This document shows positions 32,206 to 45,200 of a stretch of 64,000 nt of DNA, in pieces. The notes under the pieces were generated by a model. That model saw nothing but the letters and a program-made list of their open reading frames with translations. It was not told the origin of the DNA and did not search any database. Made by a program: the position numbers and the translations under genes. The stretch comes from Capra hircus (lineage: Eukaryota > Chordata > Mammalia > Artiodactyla > Bovidae). Within the stretch, counting starts at the first letter, position 1; each line of letters begins with the position of its first letter. The DNA lies in NCBI RefSeq assembly GCF_001704415.2, contig NW_017189517.1:3793167-3857166 (forward strand). Direction: 5' to 3'.

Positions 32206-33885
32206 GAAGATAGTAGGTGCTCAGTGAGTATTTGCTGAGTGAATGGATGAGAAAAAAAATGGAGAAAGTGAAAAAATAACAGTTGAAGCGGGAAAGTGGA
32301 AGCATGAAAGGACCAGGAGAAACACTACAGGATTTTTGAACAGAAGGAAGGCACACTTGGCAGTCCTGGCCATGAATTTAGAAGCGAGACCAATCTGTGT
32401 CTTTGTGTTTTTCTCTGGTTACATTTAGCTGCTTGCGTGCAGCTGAGGAGTAAGTAGAAAAGTGAATTTAATGTTGACTGGAGTACTGCCAGGAGTGATC
32501 ACAAATCTCAGAATGAATTAATGTTTCTATCAGCAGGTACCATTTTGTCAATTATAGGTAACTTGAAACTCTTGGGGCTTTGTCAACACTATAGGAGATA
32601 TTTGAATAAGTACTGGGGGATTATTTAGGACAAAACAAAGTAAAACAAAAAACCTTAATGACTGAACTCAGATTTAGGAAATTAGAACTAATAACAAAGA
32701 CATGGTCACTGACCATCTGGAAACCAGACTTCCTTCACTGCTGAAGATTAGTGGAGGGGGACCTATAAAGGACCTGATGTTAATTCTGATTTTTGATTGA
32801 ATAATTGCTGATATTGAACATTTTAAAATTTTCAATTCTGATTCTATTTTCAGAGTGTAGGAACTGTGCTCTATGAAGTATCAGGGCAGAAGCAGCTTGT
32901 AGCCTTTGCCTACTGAAGATGGAATGGTTGAAAGGTTCAAAACAAACAGTTCACAGATGTTTTGGGTATCTTTTCAGGTGAGAACTGCAAACTATTCCCT
33001 TCTTTCTGTATTGAACCTGTGCCAAACTCAACAGCACTGGGGCATCAGGAGGTAGCAGCTCTAGTATACGTCCCTTGAGAATCCACCGCAGATACGATCT
33101 TAGTAACAAAAATGCTCAGTCTCAGCCACAGCCATGGGCAACTGGAACAATCTCCAGTGAGGAAATCAGGAACATCTAGGGCCAGGGAGCGGCCACTGAC
33201 CTGTAGGGGGTCTGGCAGAAAGCTCAGGGCTACCTCCTGAGATGGTGTCTGCAGGGCATGCCAGTGACATGGCTTTGGGCAAACTGTTTTAATAACCAGC
33301 TGAGAGTCTCAGGACTAGAATGCACAGACCCTAAATGAAGGTAGGAAGTCAAGATACAAAGCAAAGGCCTTGGGATAGTGAGGATCAGAGCTGTCATACA
33401 CTGAAATTTAATGGTGCTGAAACGTCTCGTCTCAAGGTAATGGGAACAGCTAGATTTTCTCTAAGGAGTCTGGTCTTTGACTCTGAATACATTGTATAAA
33501 AATCGGGCAATCTGGGTACAGTTAAGGACTTTACAATTTATATGGGTCCTGATGATAACTGAACATTTCAAATCCTTCTATAAAACATGTTGCTGCAGTA
33601 AACATAACCACCTTGCTGAACAAAGCAGCTCATTCTGAAAAAGCAAAGAACAAGGCCTCTATAGAGTTTTTATAGATTTGGAACCAGAAAGTCAGAACAC
33701 TTGCAAGTCATGATATGCAAAAGAATAACTCAGAGGACATAGCTGATTGCACAGGTTGAAAAATACTTTTCAGTTTATGAGTTTTTCAGATCAATTTGCC
33801 CAGATCTATAAAAAGATTTTCTGGAATGTCTACTATATGAAATAGTACAGTGAATTGGCATGCAAAAACCTACATCTGATTCCTT
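32206..33885. other. No gene seen; unassigned DNA
   Basis: A short 'taggtgctcagtgagtattt' at about 32,213-32,232 resembles the end of an ancient L2 or MIR element. The remainder shows no recognisable element or exon. Confidence 0.45.
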
Positions 33886-34664
33886 TAATGTAATTGGGGT
33901 ATAGTTGGTTTACAGTGTTGCATTAGTTGCTGCTGTACAACAAAATGAGTCAGCTATACATGTATACATATATATTCCCTCCTTCTTGAACCTCTCTCCC
34001 ACTTCCGCCCATCACACCCCTCTAGGTCCTTACAGAGCACTGAGCTGAGCTCTCTGTGCTATAAAGCAGCTTCCCACTAGCTCTCTATTTTACACATGTG
34101 TATGCGTGTGAACTCAGTCATGTCCAACTCTGCGACCCCATAGACTATAGCCCACCAGGCTCCTCAGTCCATGGAATTTTCCAGGAAAGAATACTAGGGT
34201 GGGTTGCCATTTCCTCCTCCAGGGGATCTTCCTGACCTCAGGATCAAATCTGGTGTCTTGTGTCTTCTACATTGGCAAGCGGATTCTTTACCACTGGGAC
34301 CATATATATATATGTTGCTTTCTCAAGTCATCCTACCCTCATCTTCCACTGCTGTGTCCACAAGTCCATTCTGTACTAGTTTCATCAGTCCCATTTTTAT
34401 AGATTCCATATATATATATATGTTAATATACAATATTTGTTTTTCTCTTTCTGACTTTGTATAATAGGCTCTAGGTTTATCTAACTCACTAGAACTGACT
34501 CATATATATATCACATCTTTATCCATTCATCTGTTGATAGACATTTAGGTTGCATCCATGTCCTGACTCTTGTAATATTATAAATAGTGCTGCAATGAAC
34601 ACTGGGTGCATGTCTTTTTGAATTATAGTTTTCTTAGGGTATATGTCTAGTAGTGGGATTTCTG
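33886..34664 (-). mobile_element. L1 3' end, antisense, split by a Bov-tA
   Basis: 'taattggggtatagttggtt', 'gagctctctgtgctataaag', then after the SINE 'ctttctcaagtcatcctacc', 'ctgttgatagacatttaggt' and 'tagtagtgggatttctg'. This is an older L1 3' UTR plus ORF2 terminus, reverse-complemented. Confidence 0.82.
34098..34301 (-). mobile_element. Bov-tA SINE, antisense, nested in L1
   Basis: 'actcagtcatgtccaactct', 'ttccaggaaagaatactagg' and the inverted head 'aggatcaaatctggtgtctt', 'attctttaccactgggacc'. The L1 match stops before and resumes after it. Confidence 0.9.
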
Positions 34665-36029
34665 TGACCCCTATAACTTGTAAATAAACTTGCAGTCTGA
34701 TCAAGCCAATTGAACTTTATTAAACATATTGTATGCATTGTTGCCACAACTGTGGTGAGACTGTGATATGATTTCTGCCGCCTCCTAATAATAATGTAAC
34801 TTAAGTGATGCTGCTTGTCTGATGCCCTGTAACCTTCAGTAGATTCCTCAAATGTCTCTTTGAAACAAGTGACAGGGAGTGGATTGGGGATGTTTTAGTT
34901 CAGAATGAAGTAATATTTGCTAAACAGACAAAAAATACTGAGATGCAGAGAGAGAGATATGCATTGAATTGTGTTCATTAATTCGTGCTTCCCGACCCAG
35001 GGATTGAACCTGTGTGTCTTGTGTTCAGTGTTCAAGTATGTGTTTGGTGATTACTATTAACCAACCTCTAAGCTAGCCGCTGATGCAGAAACCAAGGTCC
35101 TTGTGGTTGACAAGCTTGCTAAAGTAGGAAGGCAGATTCTCAGAATGACTTGTCACTTTGCCACTAGCTACCTTTTAGTTTTCTTGTTATTACTAACAAA
35201 TACTAAAAATCGTTAAGCTATTTCTAACATGATGTGATACTAGAGTCAATAGTTAGACAACCCTTATTTGCCTAATACAGTATTTTTTCCTCATTAAAAT
35301 AGCAATCAGATTCATGAAGGCAAAGCAACTGTCAGTAGTGGCTCAGTGCTGCTCTCACTACTCCAACAAGGCATGGATAAAGAAAACACCACAATAATGG
35401 CATCTTGAGTTCATTGCATTTATAGTTTTTAATGGCATATCTTAAAATTAAGGCTTAGATAGGATGATCTTAGCACTTAAATGTGGAAGAACAGAAAAAT
35501 CAAGCATGTTCTGTTTCTTAAGCTGGACAGAAAACAAGCAAAAACTATAGCAGAAACAATTTCACCTCCCGAAATAGAGGAAGTGTTGATTGAATTCATA
35601 TCTCTGAACATCCAGTCAGTTTAAATTTTATGTCAAACTACAAATTGTCATTGATGTCTATCATCAGCATAGAGCTTTTCTACCAAAAACCCACTTTCCC
35701 CGGTGTGAATTCATCTCCTGCCTCTCAGCAAAACTTCAAATATGTTTTCAAATGTGTAATATTCAATGCCTCTCAGAAACCCAGAGGAAACCCCCAAAGA
35801 ATTTCATATCTAAGCATAGCTAATGTGAGGATGAATCAGATTTCCAAGTGAGTCTCTGAAATATTCTTAGGAAGTGTGTGACCAGTCTGCAGAATGAGAC
35901 TGTACCCTGCACATAATGAAAAGTCCAGCCCTGCACTTGCAAAATGTGGCAGGTGCTAAAGCTATCAGCTGCATCAGTGAGTCAACCCAGCTGTGATATT
36001 CTTATTCTGAGCTGTAAATGAAAAAAAAT

Positions 36030-36033
<4 letters not shown>
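34665..36033. other. No gene seen; unassigned DNA
   Basis: A tiny SINE-head scrap ('cagggattgaacctgtgtgt') lies near 35,001-35,020. Nothing else is assignable. The 73-codon frame at 35,630-35,851 has no recognisable motif. Confidence 0.45.

Positions 36034-36081
<48 letters not shown>
36034..36081. repeat. (GA)n microsatellite
   Basis: About 23 uninterrupted GA dinucleotides, preceded by an A-rich stretch. Perfect dinucleotide runs of this length are usually polymorphic. Confidence 0.95.
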
Positions 36082-36082
<1 letters not shown>

Positions 36083-36142
36083 TTCTGGAATTCACTGCTG
36101 TGTCATCTGAGGGGAATGAAATATTTCTGCAAGTGTGTTTGT

Positions 36143-36240
36143 GAATGGCTTAGAAAAGAGTGCTCTGGACTAGGAGGCAGAGCTGGGTTCTAGTCTTTGC
36201 TTTGTAATTTCAGGAAGCCACACATCCATCTATTTCTATC
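36143..36240 (+). repeat. MIR-type fragment, sense
   Basis: 'ctctggactaggaggcagag' and 'ctgggttctagtctttgctt' match the 5' half of a MIR-family SINE. Confidence 0.55.
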
Positions 36241-38074
36241 TTGATTATTCTTTTAATCCAGCCTCATCCAAGCAGCACAGACCAACAGATGTGAGCCATA
36301 GTTTGTGAAGGAACAGCCCTTCCTCATCCTACCTGCTCTCTGTCTGCTCCCATTTGAATCTTGACCCACTTAGGTCTAGAAACTAGGCACAATCTATCTT
36401 TAATAATTCTGCATCTGCACCTCCAAACTTCCTCTTTCAATTGGGTCACTTTATGTATCCTTAACTTTCCCTCAAGCACTCTGCTCAGACTATCCTTCTT
36501 GTTTGGCTTTGAATTAGACACACTTAGAGAGGGTCTCCTGTCCAAATGACACCTAGAAGGCCCCATGGCTGTTGGAACTGGTGTCTGCTTAGTATGCTGG
36601 GTTGGGTGGGAGACACAACGGAACTCAGTTTTCCTTCTGTAAAATGAGGAGATGATATAAATGAGAGTGCAGTGACTTCCTGCCCTCTCACTACAAAGAA
36701 ATGATTGTCCAGTTAAAGGACTAAGTAAATAGTAATGTCATAAGAAGATACACCTTTCTAAAATGTTCATATTTTAAATTCTGCCTGTTTTGCTTATGAT
36801 TAACAGTAGAAATATAGGATTTAGTTATTATACACAAGAAAGCTAAACAATTTGCTTATTTATGTCAGAGGAGTAAAATAAAATTTAGTAGCTTATATAT
36901 GTATCATGGAAATCATTGACTTCTTGATACTCAGAAAGACATATTTAAGGGAGTGATTTTTACTCCCTTGTCCAACCAGGGGAACTACGACATCTGTATT
37001 CTGTATGTCCACTCCATCTTTCACTCCTTTCATAGCTTCTCCCATGAAAGATCATGTGTGTTCCATTGCTTGGTCTGATAGAGTTATTATTACAGTTTTC
37101 ATCATTGGGCATATTTACTAGACCTTTAGGATTTGGTATAAAATGATTTTCCTCTTTCACTTCCTACTACATTTTAAATGAAAACATTTTCAGTTTCAAT
37201 AAGAGAAGACCCTTAGAGGCTGTAAAGACCTGAAAGCAACTGAGCTACTGGTTGAGGTCACTCAGCAGAAGTTGACTCAGCCCCTTAAGAGAAGGTATGA
37301 AGTTGTATAAGCATTGGTATATAAACATGTTAATGTCAGTAGGACCACAGTATTGATAAAGTCATCAGTTATCCTTGTGACTGTCTTCAGTACACGGCTT
37401 CCTCCAGCTAGTGTGTCTGTTTCTCTAAAAACTCCCATAGAAATTCTTGGCCCTACTTTGTTCTGCAGGAAAAACAAACCATTCTTCCTAGGGTTCCAAT
37501 GCTGGTAGACTAATTCAAGTTCAAGTGTTAATGGTTTATCCCTGCAAGGGTGATACTTTGGAACAGAGGGCCTCCCAGACAAGACACATATCTACATGTG
37601 AGGATAAATGGTCATGGCACAAAAAGGGCCCAATTCTTTTCCCATAAGAACCCAAAGAAATCTTTTGGCCAACCTGACAGTATTGGATACCAGTGCAGAA
37701 GTGGCTTCACTCAACCAATACTCACCTAACCCAAACCAACTGCCAACCTTGAATTTCCAGCACATGATAGCAACTCCCATTTGTGCTACCTACATAAAGT
37801 GCCTTGATTCCTTTTGTGACTTAGCTGGGTAGAGACAGAAATAAAACAGAAATAAAACACCGAGTTTCTACAGACAAAAGGAATGCTAGGCACACTCCCT
37901 ATTCACTTACATAGCAACATCCATTGGCTCTGCTGTCTGTGCTGGTGAAATTTTCATGTCATTAACAGACAGTGTTACTGCTATGATAATACCCACTAAA
38001 TTTGTGTAGCACTTTGCTATTAGAAAAATCTTTCATCTCTATTTAATCTTCCTTTTTTTTTACTGAGCATTTTC
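36241..38074. other. No gene seen; unassigned DNA
   Basis: About 1.8 kb with no assignable repeat. The minus-strand frame at 37,277-37,582 (101 codons) has no domain I recognise and no splice or promoter context. Confidence 0.5.
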
Positions 38075-38150
38075 ATTTTTTTAAATTTATTTTAATTTTG
38101 AGGTTAATTACTTTACAATATTGTATTGGTTTTGCCATGGTACATGAATG
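38075..38150 (-). mobile_element. Short L1_BT 3'-terminal fragment, antisense
   Basis: 'attactttacaatattgtat' followed by 'ttttgccatggtacatgaat' is the inverted 3' terminus of L1_BT, preceded by a T-rich tail. Only about 75 bases are present. Confidence 0.7.
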
Positions 38151-38194
38151 AGTTCAGTCTCCTAGCTAAGTTATTCTGCCCCATTTAAGACATT

Positions 38195-38464
38195 GCTATT
38201 GCTAAGTCACTTCAGTCGTGTCCGACTCTGTGCGACCCCATAGACAGCAGCCCACCAGGCTCCCCCGTCCCTGGGATTCTCCAGGCAAGAACACTGGAGT
38301 GGGTTGCCATTTCCTTCTCCAATACATGAAAGCAAAAGGTGAAAGTGAAGTCGCTCAGTCGTGTCCGACTTAGCGACCCCATGGACTGCAGCCTACCAGG
38401 CTCCTCCATCCATGGGATTTTCCAGGCAAGAGTACTGGAGTGGGGTGCCATTGCCTTCTCCAAC
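38195..38464 (-). mobile_element. Bov-A2 SINE, antisense, exact target duplication
   Basis: Two inverted Bov-A units ('ttctccaggcaagaacactg' and 'ttccaggcaagagtactgga') with a 'gaaagtgaagtcgctcagtc' linker. An exact 10-bp duplication 'ttaagacatt' flanks it at 38,185-38,194 and 38,465-38,474. Sequence is close to the family norm, so it is a young insertion. Confidence 0.95.
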
Positions 38465-38474
38465 TTAAGACATT

Positions 38475-39870
38475 AACAAACACGTATTTCAATATAACAT
38501 TCATTATGACTATTGTCCTAAATCTGGGTAATGTCAACTGATGTGGACCTGAAGATTTGGCTCAAAACCAATTTCCATTAAATTTAATCAGTATTTATCC
38601 TCCCAATTCTCCACGAAAATATTAATGTGTGGAAGTTACAGGGAATTGAAGCTCAGTTCAATATAAGGATAGACTTTCCAAGCAATAGCATTGCTCAAAA
38701 ATGGCACAGACTGTCTCAAGAAGTAGTGGGCTCCTGGTCATTACAGGCATCCAACAGATGGCTGGTTGATCACATGCAGAGAAATTATAAAGTTGTCTAA
38801 TTAGATACCAGCATGGTGTAGATGATTTCAGTCCCAATATTGTTAAGCCCATGAAACATATTTGTCTACCTACCTAGCCTATGGTCTATGATTCATCACC
38901 TTTATGAATTGTAGTTAATCCAAAGGTCCACCATTTTAGAAACGTCTTTTTAGTCTAGGACTTGGTTTCAAAGATAAAATATTTCTGTAATCTCATGAAC
39001 ACACAACCATTTAAGAACTTTCTGCATTTTGTATTTCAGGTTTGAGTATAAATTGACAAATGTTATTTGTGTATGGATTCTGAACATATATATCATAACA
39101 TGTTTCACTCCTGTTGAAAAAAGAAAACAACAACAAAAAAAGCTGTGTTGTAAGGCAAGTTGTAACAAGTTTGAAATAATCATATCTCTAAATCTTTTCA
39201 AATTCACACATTCCCATAACAAAATACAAGATGATCTTTCCTCTGTAAAAATGATAGCATCAACCATTCATCTGTCAAGATCTGTCAGGTTCACCACCCC
39301 CTTCAGCACACCAATTTCAATGGTGATGACCACATAGCACTTGCCTGTCTCCTCAGTGCCAAAGCAAGTCCTGGAGTTGTTAATCCATTTTCTAGGAGAG
39401 AAGGTATTTTAATGAACACTACACAAAAGCTCTCAATTCAGATTTAAATGAACATTTCTGCTAAATTCACACCAGCCAGACCTTTTCAACACCCCCACGT
39501 TCTTCGCACTCAGGGACATCAACCCCATAGCACGTTGTGTCTAGACTTTCCCTCGCCCTGCAGCCAGACTTTCTGCGTACAGCAGGATGGCTCAAAATCT
39601 TCTGTGATGCTTACTTGATCTACGATAAAATAGTGCAGTCTTGTTACGCCTCACATGGAGAAAGGACCTGGTTTGTGATCACTGTCCCCTCTGTCTAGCC
39701 GTTTCTCTCCAATTCTCTTTTCTCCTATCAATATAAGCTTAGAGAATGAAACAGCAAGAGCACTGCACAAATTAGTGGTATGCACACTGTAATTAATGGT
39801 CATCAGAATCAGGTGCACTGCTGGTTCAAAAACAGATGGCAGGAGCCCTACTTCAAGAATTTCAGATTCA
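38475..39870. other. No gene seen; unassigned DNA
   Basis: No assignable repeat or exon. Open frames at 38,968-39,337 on both strands lack recognisable features. Confidence 0.5.
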
Positions 39871-39883
39871 ATAGTCTAGAGTG

Positions 39884-40099
39884 AAGTGAAGTGAGTGAAG
39901 TCGCTCAGTCGTGTCCACCTCTTTGTGACCCCATGGACTGTAGCCCACCACACTCCTCTGTCCATGGGATTTTCCAGGCAAGAGTATTGGAGTGGGTTGC
40001 CATTTCCTTCTCCAGAGGATCTTCCCAACCCAGGGATCGAACACAGGTCTCCCACATTGTAAGCAAGACACTTTACCGTCTGATCCACCAGGGAAGTCC
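39884..40099 (-). mobile_element. Bov-tA SINE, antisense, exact 13-bp duplication
   Basis: 'gtgaagtcgctcagtcgtgt', 'ttccaggcaagagtattgga' and the inverted head 'gatcgaacacaggtctccca' and 'gatccaccagggaagtc'. The exact 13-bp target duplication 'atagtctagagtg' lies at 39,871-39,883 and 40,100-40,112. It is complete and little diverged. Confidence 0.96.
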
Positions 40100-40112
40100 A
40101 TAGTCTAGAGTG

Positions 40113-40424
40113 GAGCCTGGTAGCTTACATGACTAGCAAGCTCTTAGGTGGGCCAGGGATCACACTTGAAGCATCACTGGCATAAGGAGAAATCTAACAA
40201 GGTAATTAGTTGCCTGTCTTCCTCATTACAGACAGCACCAATCTCTATGAGTGAATTTCTTAAAGCCCTTTCAATTATCTTCTGATAAGGAAGTTCCCCT
40301 TTCTTTTCTCCAACAGGGTGAATGTCCATAAGGCCCCTGATGCATGTTTTTCATTACTCTGCACCTTTTCCCCTAGTCTTAGGCTTTAGAAATATTGTTT
40401 TTTTAGTAAGCTCTGCAAGGGGAG
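40113..40424. other. No gene seen; unassigned DNA
   Basis: Short spacer without an assignable element. Confidence 0.5.
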
Positions 40425-40834
40425 TGTATTAGTTTCCTGGGGCTGCTGTAACTAAGCCACAAACTAAGTGGCTAAGAGAAAAGAACTTTATCCTCTCACA
40501 GCTCTGGAGGCTAGAAGGTGGGGGTCAAGACATCAACAAGGTTGGTTCTTGCTAGGGGCTGTGTGGGAGAACCTGTTTCATGCCGCTCTCCTAACTTCTG
40601 GTGGTTTCTGGCAATCTTTGGAATTTCTGGCCTTGTGGGTGGGTTACCCCATCTCTGTTTTCAAGTGCATTTGACATTTACTCTATGTGCATGTCTATAT
40701 AGTTTCCCCCCTTTTATAAGGATATCAGTCATACTGGATCAGGGCCCAATCTACATAATCGTAACCATTACCAAGACCCTATTTCCAAATAAAAGTCACA
40801 TTTGGGAAGGGGAGACAGTTCAAATCATAATAGG
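40425..40834 (-). mobile_element. ERVL-MaLR-type solo LTR, antisense
   Basis: 'tgtattagtttcctggggct', 'ctcacagctctggaggctag', 'ccttttataaggatatcagt' and 'tatttccaaataaaagtcac' give a MaLR (MLT1/MST group) LTR read backwards, about 410 bases. No internal region is present. Frames at 40,468-40,859 are shadows. Confidence 0.8.
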
Positions 40835-42267
40835 GTTTCAGGCCTCCATGATCACTTGACTTTCTTTAATTACAGACTGTTTGAAGACTTTGTCTTCAGC
40901 TTTGGATCCTAGTCACCAGTCTGGGGGTCGAGGAAATGTCCTGCTTCACAACCTATTATAAATACATTCATGGGGGGTGGGGGAAGAAGGCAGGGCTTTA
41001 TTGACAGCTGTCTTGAATGTTGTCCATTATGAATTACCCTGGAGGAAAGAAAAAATGGTGTCTCTTTGGGTAAGCACTCCTTCATTTCTCTTCTTTGGCT
41101 ACAACTTCCCTGAACATTATTGTTTGTCCATTTTTTCACATGATTAGTAGGATTAGATAGTTCACAACATCAGTAACAAAAAAAAATGTAAAAACCGTGC
41201 AACACTTGTTGGATTTAGATTTTGTAGATTAATAAGAGGGCAAATAGCTCGATTACATGTCTATTCAGTGATCTGTCTTTTCATCTGTTCAGGACATCTT
41301 TGGTGTTCTTCTGTAAGTATCCTCTGTAAGTATCTCCAATTTTCTAAAGACACCTTTTGCAATATCTGGTTATGTTTATCTGTAAATATTTTATGTATAA
41401 AAAGTAATGGAAAGAATCTTACTTTTATTAACAACTGGTATGGAGATCACTCCCAATGGAGAGTTCTGTTTCTTTTGGTGGTTTAATAAACCCAGGCAAA
41501 AAGTTGAACCTGAGGACTTGTCTTTTTGTAGGTATAAGGGAATTTGAGCAGAAAGATCTCGCTCTGCAGTGAGACAGGAAAATAGAAACATATTCGTCGG
41601 AGAAAGGGGGAATGAGGAACAGGGATAGATCAGGCATGAATGGGGTCTTGATTTTTAGGAAGACCAAAAACTGACTATGATAGGGGAAAAAAAAAAAAAA
41701 AACAACCAAAACACCAGTATTTAATGGGGCCTTTCTACATGGTGTGTTTGTGTCCTCTGAGAGGATGTCAAGATTGGATTAGACAAAGCAAGAAATTTAT
41801 TGAGGGGAAAAAAAGTGGAGTGAGCTGAAAAAAAATGGGGAGTACCTGTACACTGCTGATCTGACACTTGTCCAGGAGAGAGTGAAGGAAGGAAGGACTG
41901 GGTAGGAAGAATCGCCAAGTGTAATGTGACAAAGTTTCCATCAGGCTGTTATCAGTGTTCTACAAGGTACTGAGCTAATCATTGACATTCCTCTGTGGCA
42001 TAAGATGAATTATGTTCTAAAATTTAAAATATTGTCCTCTTTTGGTTTTCTTGAATTAAAAATATAACATGATGGCAAAGAGATAGCAGTTTAGAATTTG
42101 GCAGATTTGTGTTCAGTTCCTACATGTGTTCTTGAAACTGATTTTATCTTTTTAGTCTTTTCTTTCTTTATTTGTAAAAGAGAATAATGTTAGTATCCAC
42201 TTTATAACATTTTTCTCACTTTATTCTCATTATAACCCCAGAGAAGAGATACCATTTACCCTTTGTA
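40835..42267. other. No gene seen; unassigned DNA
   Basis: No assignable repeat or exon. A-runs are at about 41,685-41,702. Open frames (62-93 codons) are low-complexity or unremarkable. Confidence 0.5.
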
Positions 42268-45200
42268 TTTTATTTTTTAAAGTCTATTTATATTGTCATT
42301 TGGTTGATTTACAGTGTTGTGTTAGTTTCAGGTGTACAGCAAAGGGAATCAGTTATACATATATATATATATCTATCCACTTTTTAAGATTCTTTTTCCA
42401 TATAGGTTGTTGCAGATTATTGAGTAGGGTTCCCCGTGCTACACAGTAGGTCCTTACTAGTTACCTATTTTATATATAGTGTGTGTTTGTTAACCACAGT
42501 CTCCCAATTTATCACTATGACCTTTATCTCCTTGGTAAGCATAAGTTTCCTTTCTACATCTGTGACTCTATTTCTTTTATATAGGTAAGTTCATTTGTAT
42601 TCTTTTTTAAGATTTCATGTATAAATAATATCACATGATATTTGTCTTGTGATACGTGTCTGATTTATTTCACTCATTATGACAACGTCTAGGTCCATCC
42701 ATGTTGCTGCAAGTGGCATTATTTTCTCTTTTTTATGGAAAAATTCCATTGTATATGTGTGCCACATCTTCTTTTTCCATTAATCTGTCCATGGACATTT
42801 AAGTTGTTTCCATGTCATGGCTGTGGTAGATAGTGCTGATATGAACATTGGGGTGCATATATTTTTTTTGAATATGGTTTTCTCAGAAACATGGTAGCTC
42901 ATTTTTAGTTCTTTAAAGAACTCCATACTGTTCTCCATACTGTTCTCCATAGTCAGTTGAGTTCAGTCATGTCCGACTGTTTGCAGCCCCATGGACTGTA
43001 GCACGCCAGGCTTCCCTGTCCATCACCAACTCCCAGAGCTTGCTCCAACTCATGCCAATCGAGTTGGTGATGCCATCCAATCATCTCATCCTCTGTTGTC
43101 CCTTTCTCCACCTGCCTTCAATATTTCCCAGCATCAGAGTCTTTTTCAAGGAGTCAGTTCTTCGCATCAGGTGCCAAAGTATTAGAGTTTCAGCCTCAGC
43201 ATGAGTCCTTCCAATGAACATTCAGGACTGATGTCCTTTAGGATGCACTGGTTTGATCTCCATGCAGACCAAGGAACTCTCAAGAGTTTTCTCCAACACC
43301 ACAGTTCAAAAGCATCAATTCTTCAGGGTACAGTTTTCTTTTTGTTCCAACTTTCACATCTATACATGACTACTGGAAAAACCATAGCTTTGACTAGATG
43401 GACCTTTGTTGGCAAATTAATACCTCTGCTTTTTAATATGTTGTCTAGGTTTATCACAGCTTTTCTTCCAAGGAGCAACTCTCTTAATTTCATGGCTGCA
43501 GTGATTTTGGAGCCCAAAACAATAAAGTCTGTCACTGATTCCATTGTTTCTCCATCTATTTGCCATGAAGTGATGGCACCAGATGTCATGAACTTTGTTT
43601 TCTCAATGTTCAGATTTAAGCCAGCTTTTTCACTCTCCTCTTTCACTTTCATCAAGAGGCTCTTTAGTTCTTCACTTTCTGCCATAAGGGTGGTGCTGTG
43701 TATCTGAAGTTATTGATATTTCTCCTGGCCATCTTGATTCCAGCTTCTACTTCATCCAGTCCTGCATTTCAGATGATGTACTCTGCATAGAAGTTAAATA
43801 AGCAGGGTGACAATATACAGCCTTGACATACTCCTTTCCCAATTTGGAACCAGTCCGTTGTTCCATGTCCAGTTCTAACTGTTGCTTCTTGACTTCTCAG
43901 GAGGCAGGTAAGGTGGTCTGGTATTTTGATCTCTTAAAGAATTTTCCAGAGTTTGTTGTGATCTACACCGTCAAGGGCTTTGGCATAATCAATAAAGCTA
44001 CAGTAGATGTTTCTATGGTATTCTCTTGCTTTTTCAATGATCCAACGTATGTTGGCAATTTGATCTCTTGTTCCTCTGCCTTTTCTAAATCCAGCTTGAA
44101 CATCTGGAAATTCACAGTTCACGTGCTGATGAAGCCTTGGAGAATTTTGAAGAATTTCTTTGCTAGCATGTGAGATGAGTGCAATTGTGCGGCAGTTTGA
44201 GCATTCTTTTGCATTGCCTTTCTTTGGGATCGGAATGAAAACTGACCTTTTCCAGTCCTGTGGCCACTGCTGAGTTTTCCAAATTTGCTGGCATATCGAG
44301 TGCAGCACTTTCACAGCATCATCTTTTAGGATTTGAAATAGCTCAACTGTGATTCTATCACCTCCAGTAGCTTTGTTCATAGTGATGCTTCCTAAGGCAC
44401 ACTTGACTTCGCATTCCAGGATGTCTGGCTCTAGGTTGGTGATCACACCATCATAGTTATCTGCATCATGAAGATATTTTTTGTATAGTTGTCTGTGTAT
44501 TCTTGTCACCTCTTCTTAATATCTTCTGCTTCTGTTGGGTCTATACCATTTCTGTCCCTTATTGTGCCCATCTTTGCATGAAATGTTCCCTTGGTATCTC
44601 TAATTTTCTTGTAGTCATCTCTAGTCTTTCCCATTCTATTGTTTTCCTCTATTTCTTTGCATTGATCACTGAGGGAGGCTTTCTTATCTCTTTTGCTATT
44701 CTTTGGAACTCTGCATTCAAATGGGTATATCTTTCTTTTTCTCCTTTGCCTTTCACACTCTTTTCTCAGCTATTGGGAAGTCCTCCTCAAACAACCATTT
44801 TGCCTTTTTGCATTTCTTTTTCTTCGAGATGATCTTGATCACTGCCTCCTGTACAGTGTCGTCAACCTCCATCCATAGTTTTTCAGGCCCTCTGTCTATC
44901 AGATCTAATCCCTTGAATCTATTTGTCACTTCCACTGTATAATCGTAAAGAATCTGATTTAGGTCATACCTGAATGACTTAGTGGTTTGACCTACTTTCT
45001 TCAATTTATGTCTGAATTTGGCAATAAGCATTTATTATCTGAGCCACAGTCAGCTCCTTGTCTTGTTTTTGCTGATTGTATAGAGCTTCTTCATCTTTGG
45101 CTGCAAAGAATAATCAATCTGATTTCAGTATTGATCATCTGGTGATGGCCATGTGTAGAGTCTTCTCTTGTGTTGTTGGAAGAGGATTTTTGCTATGACC

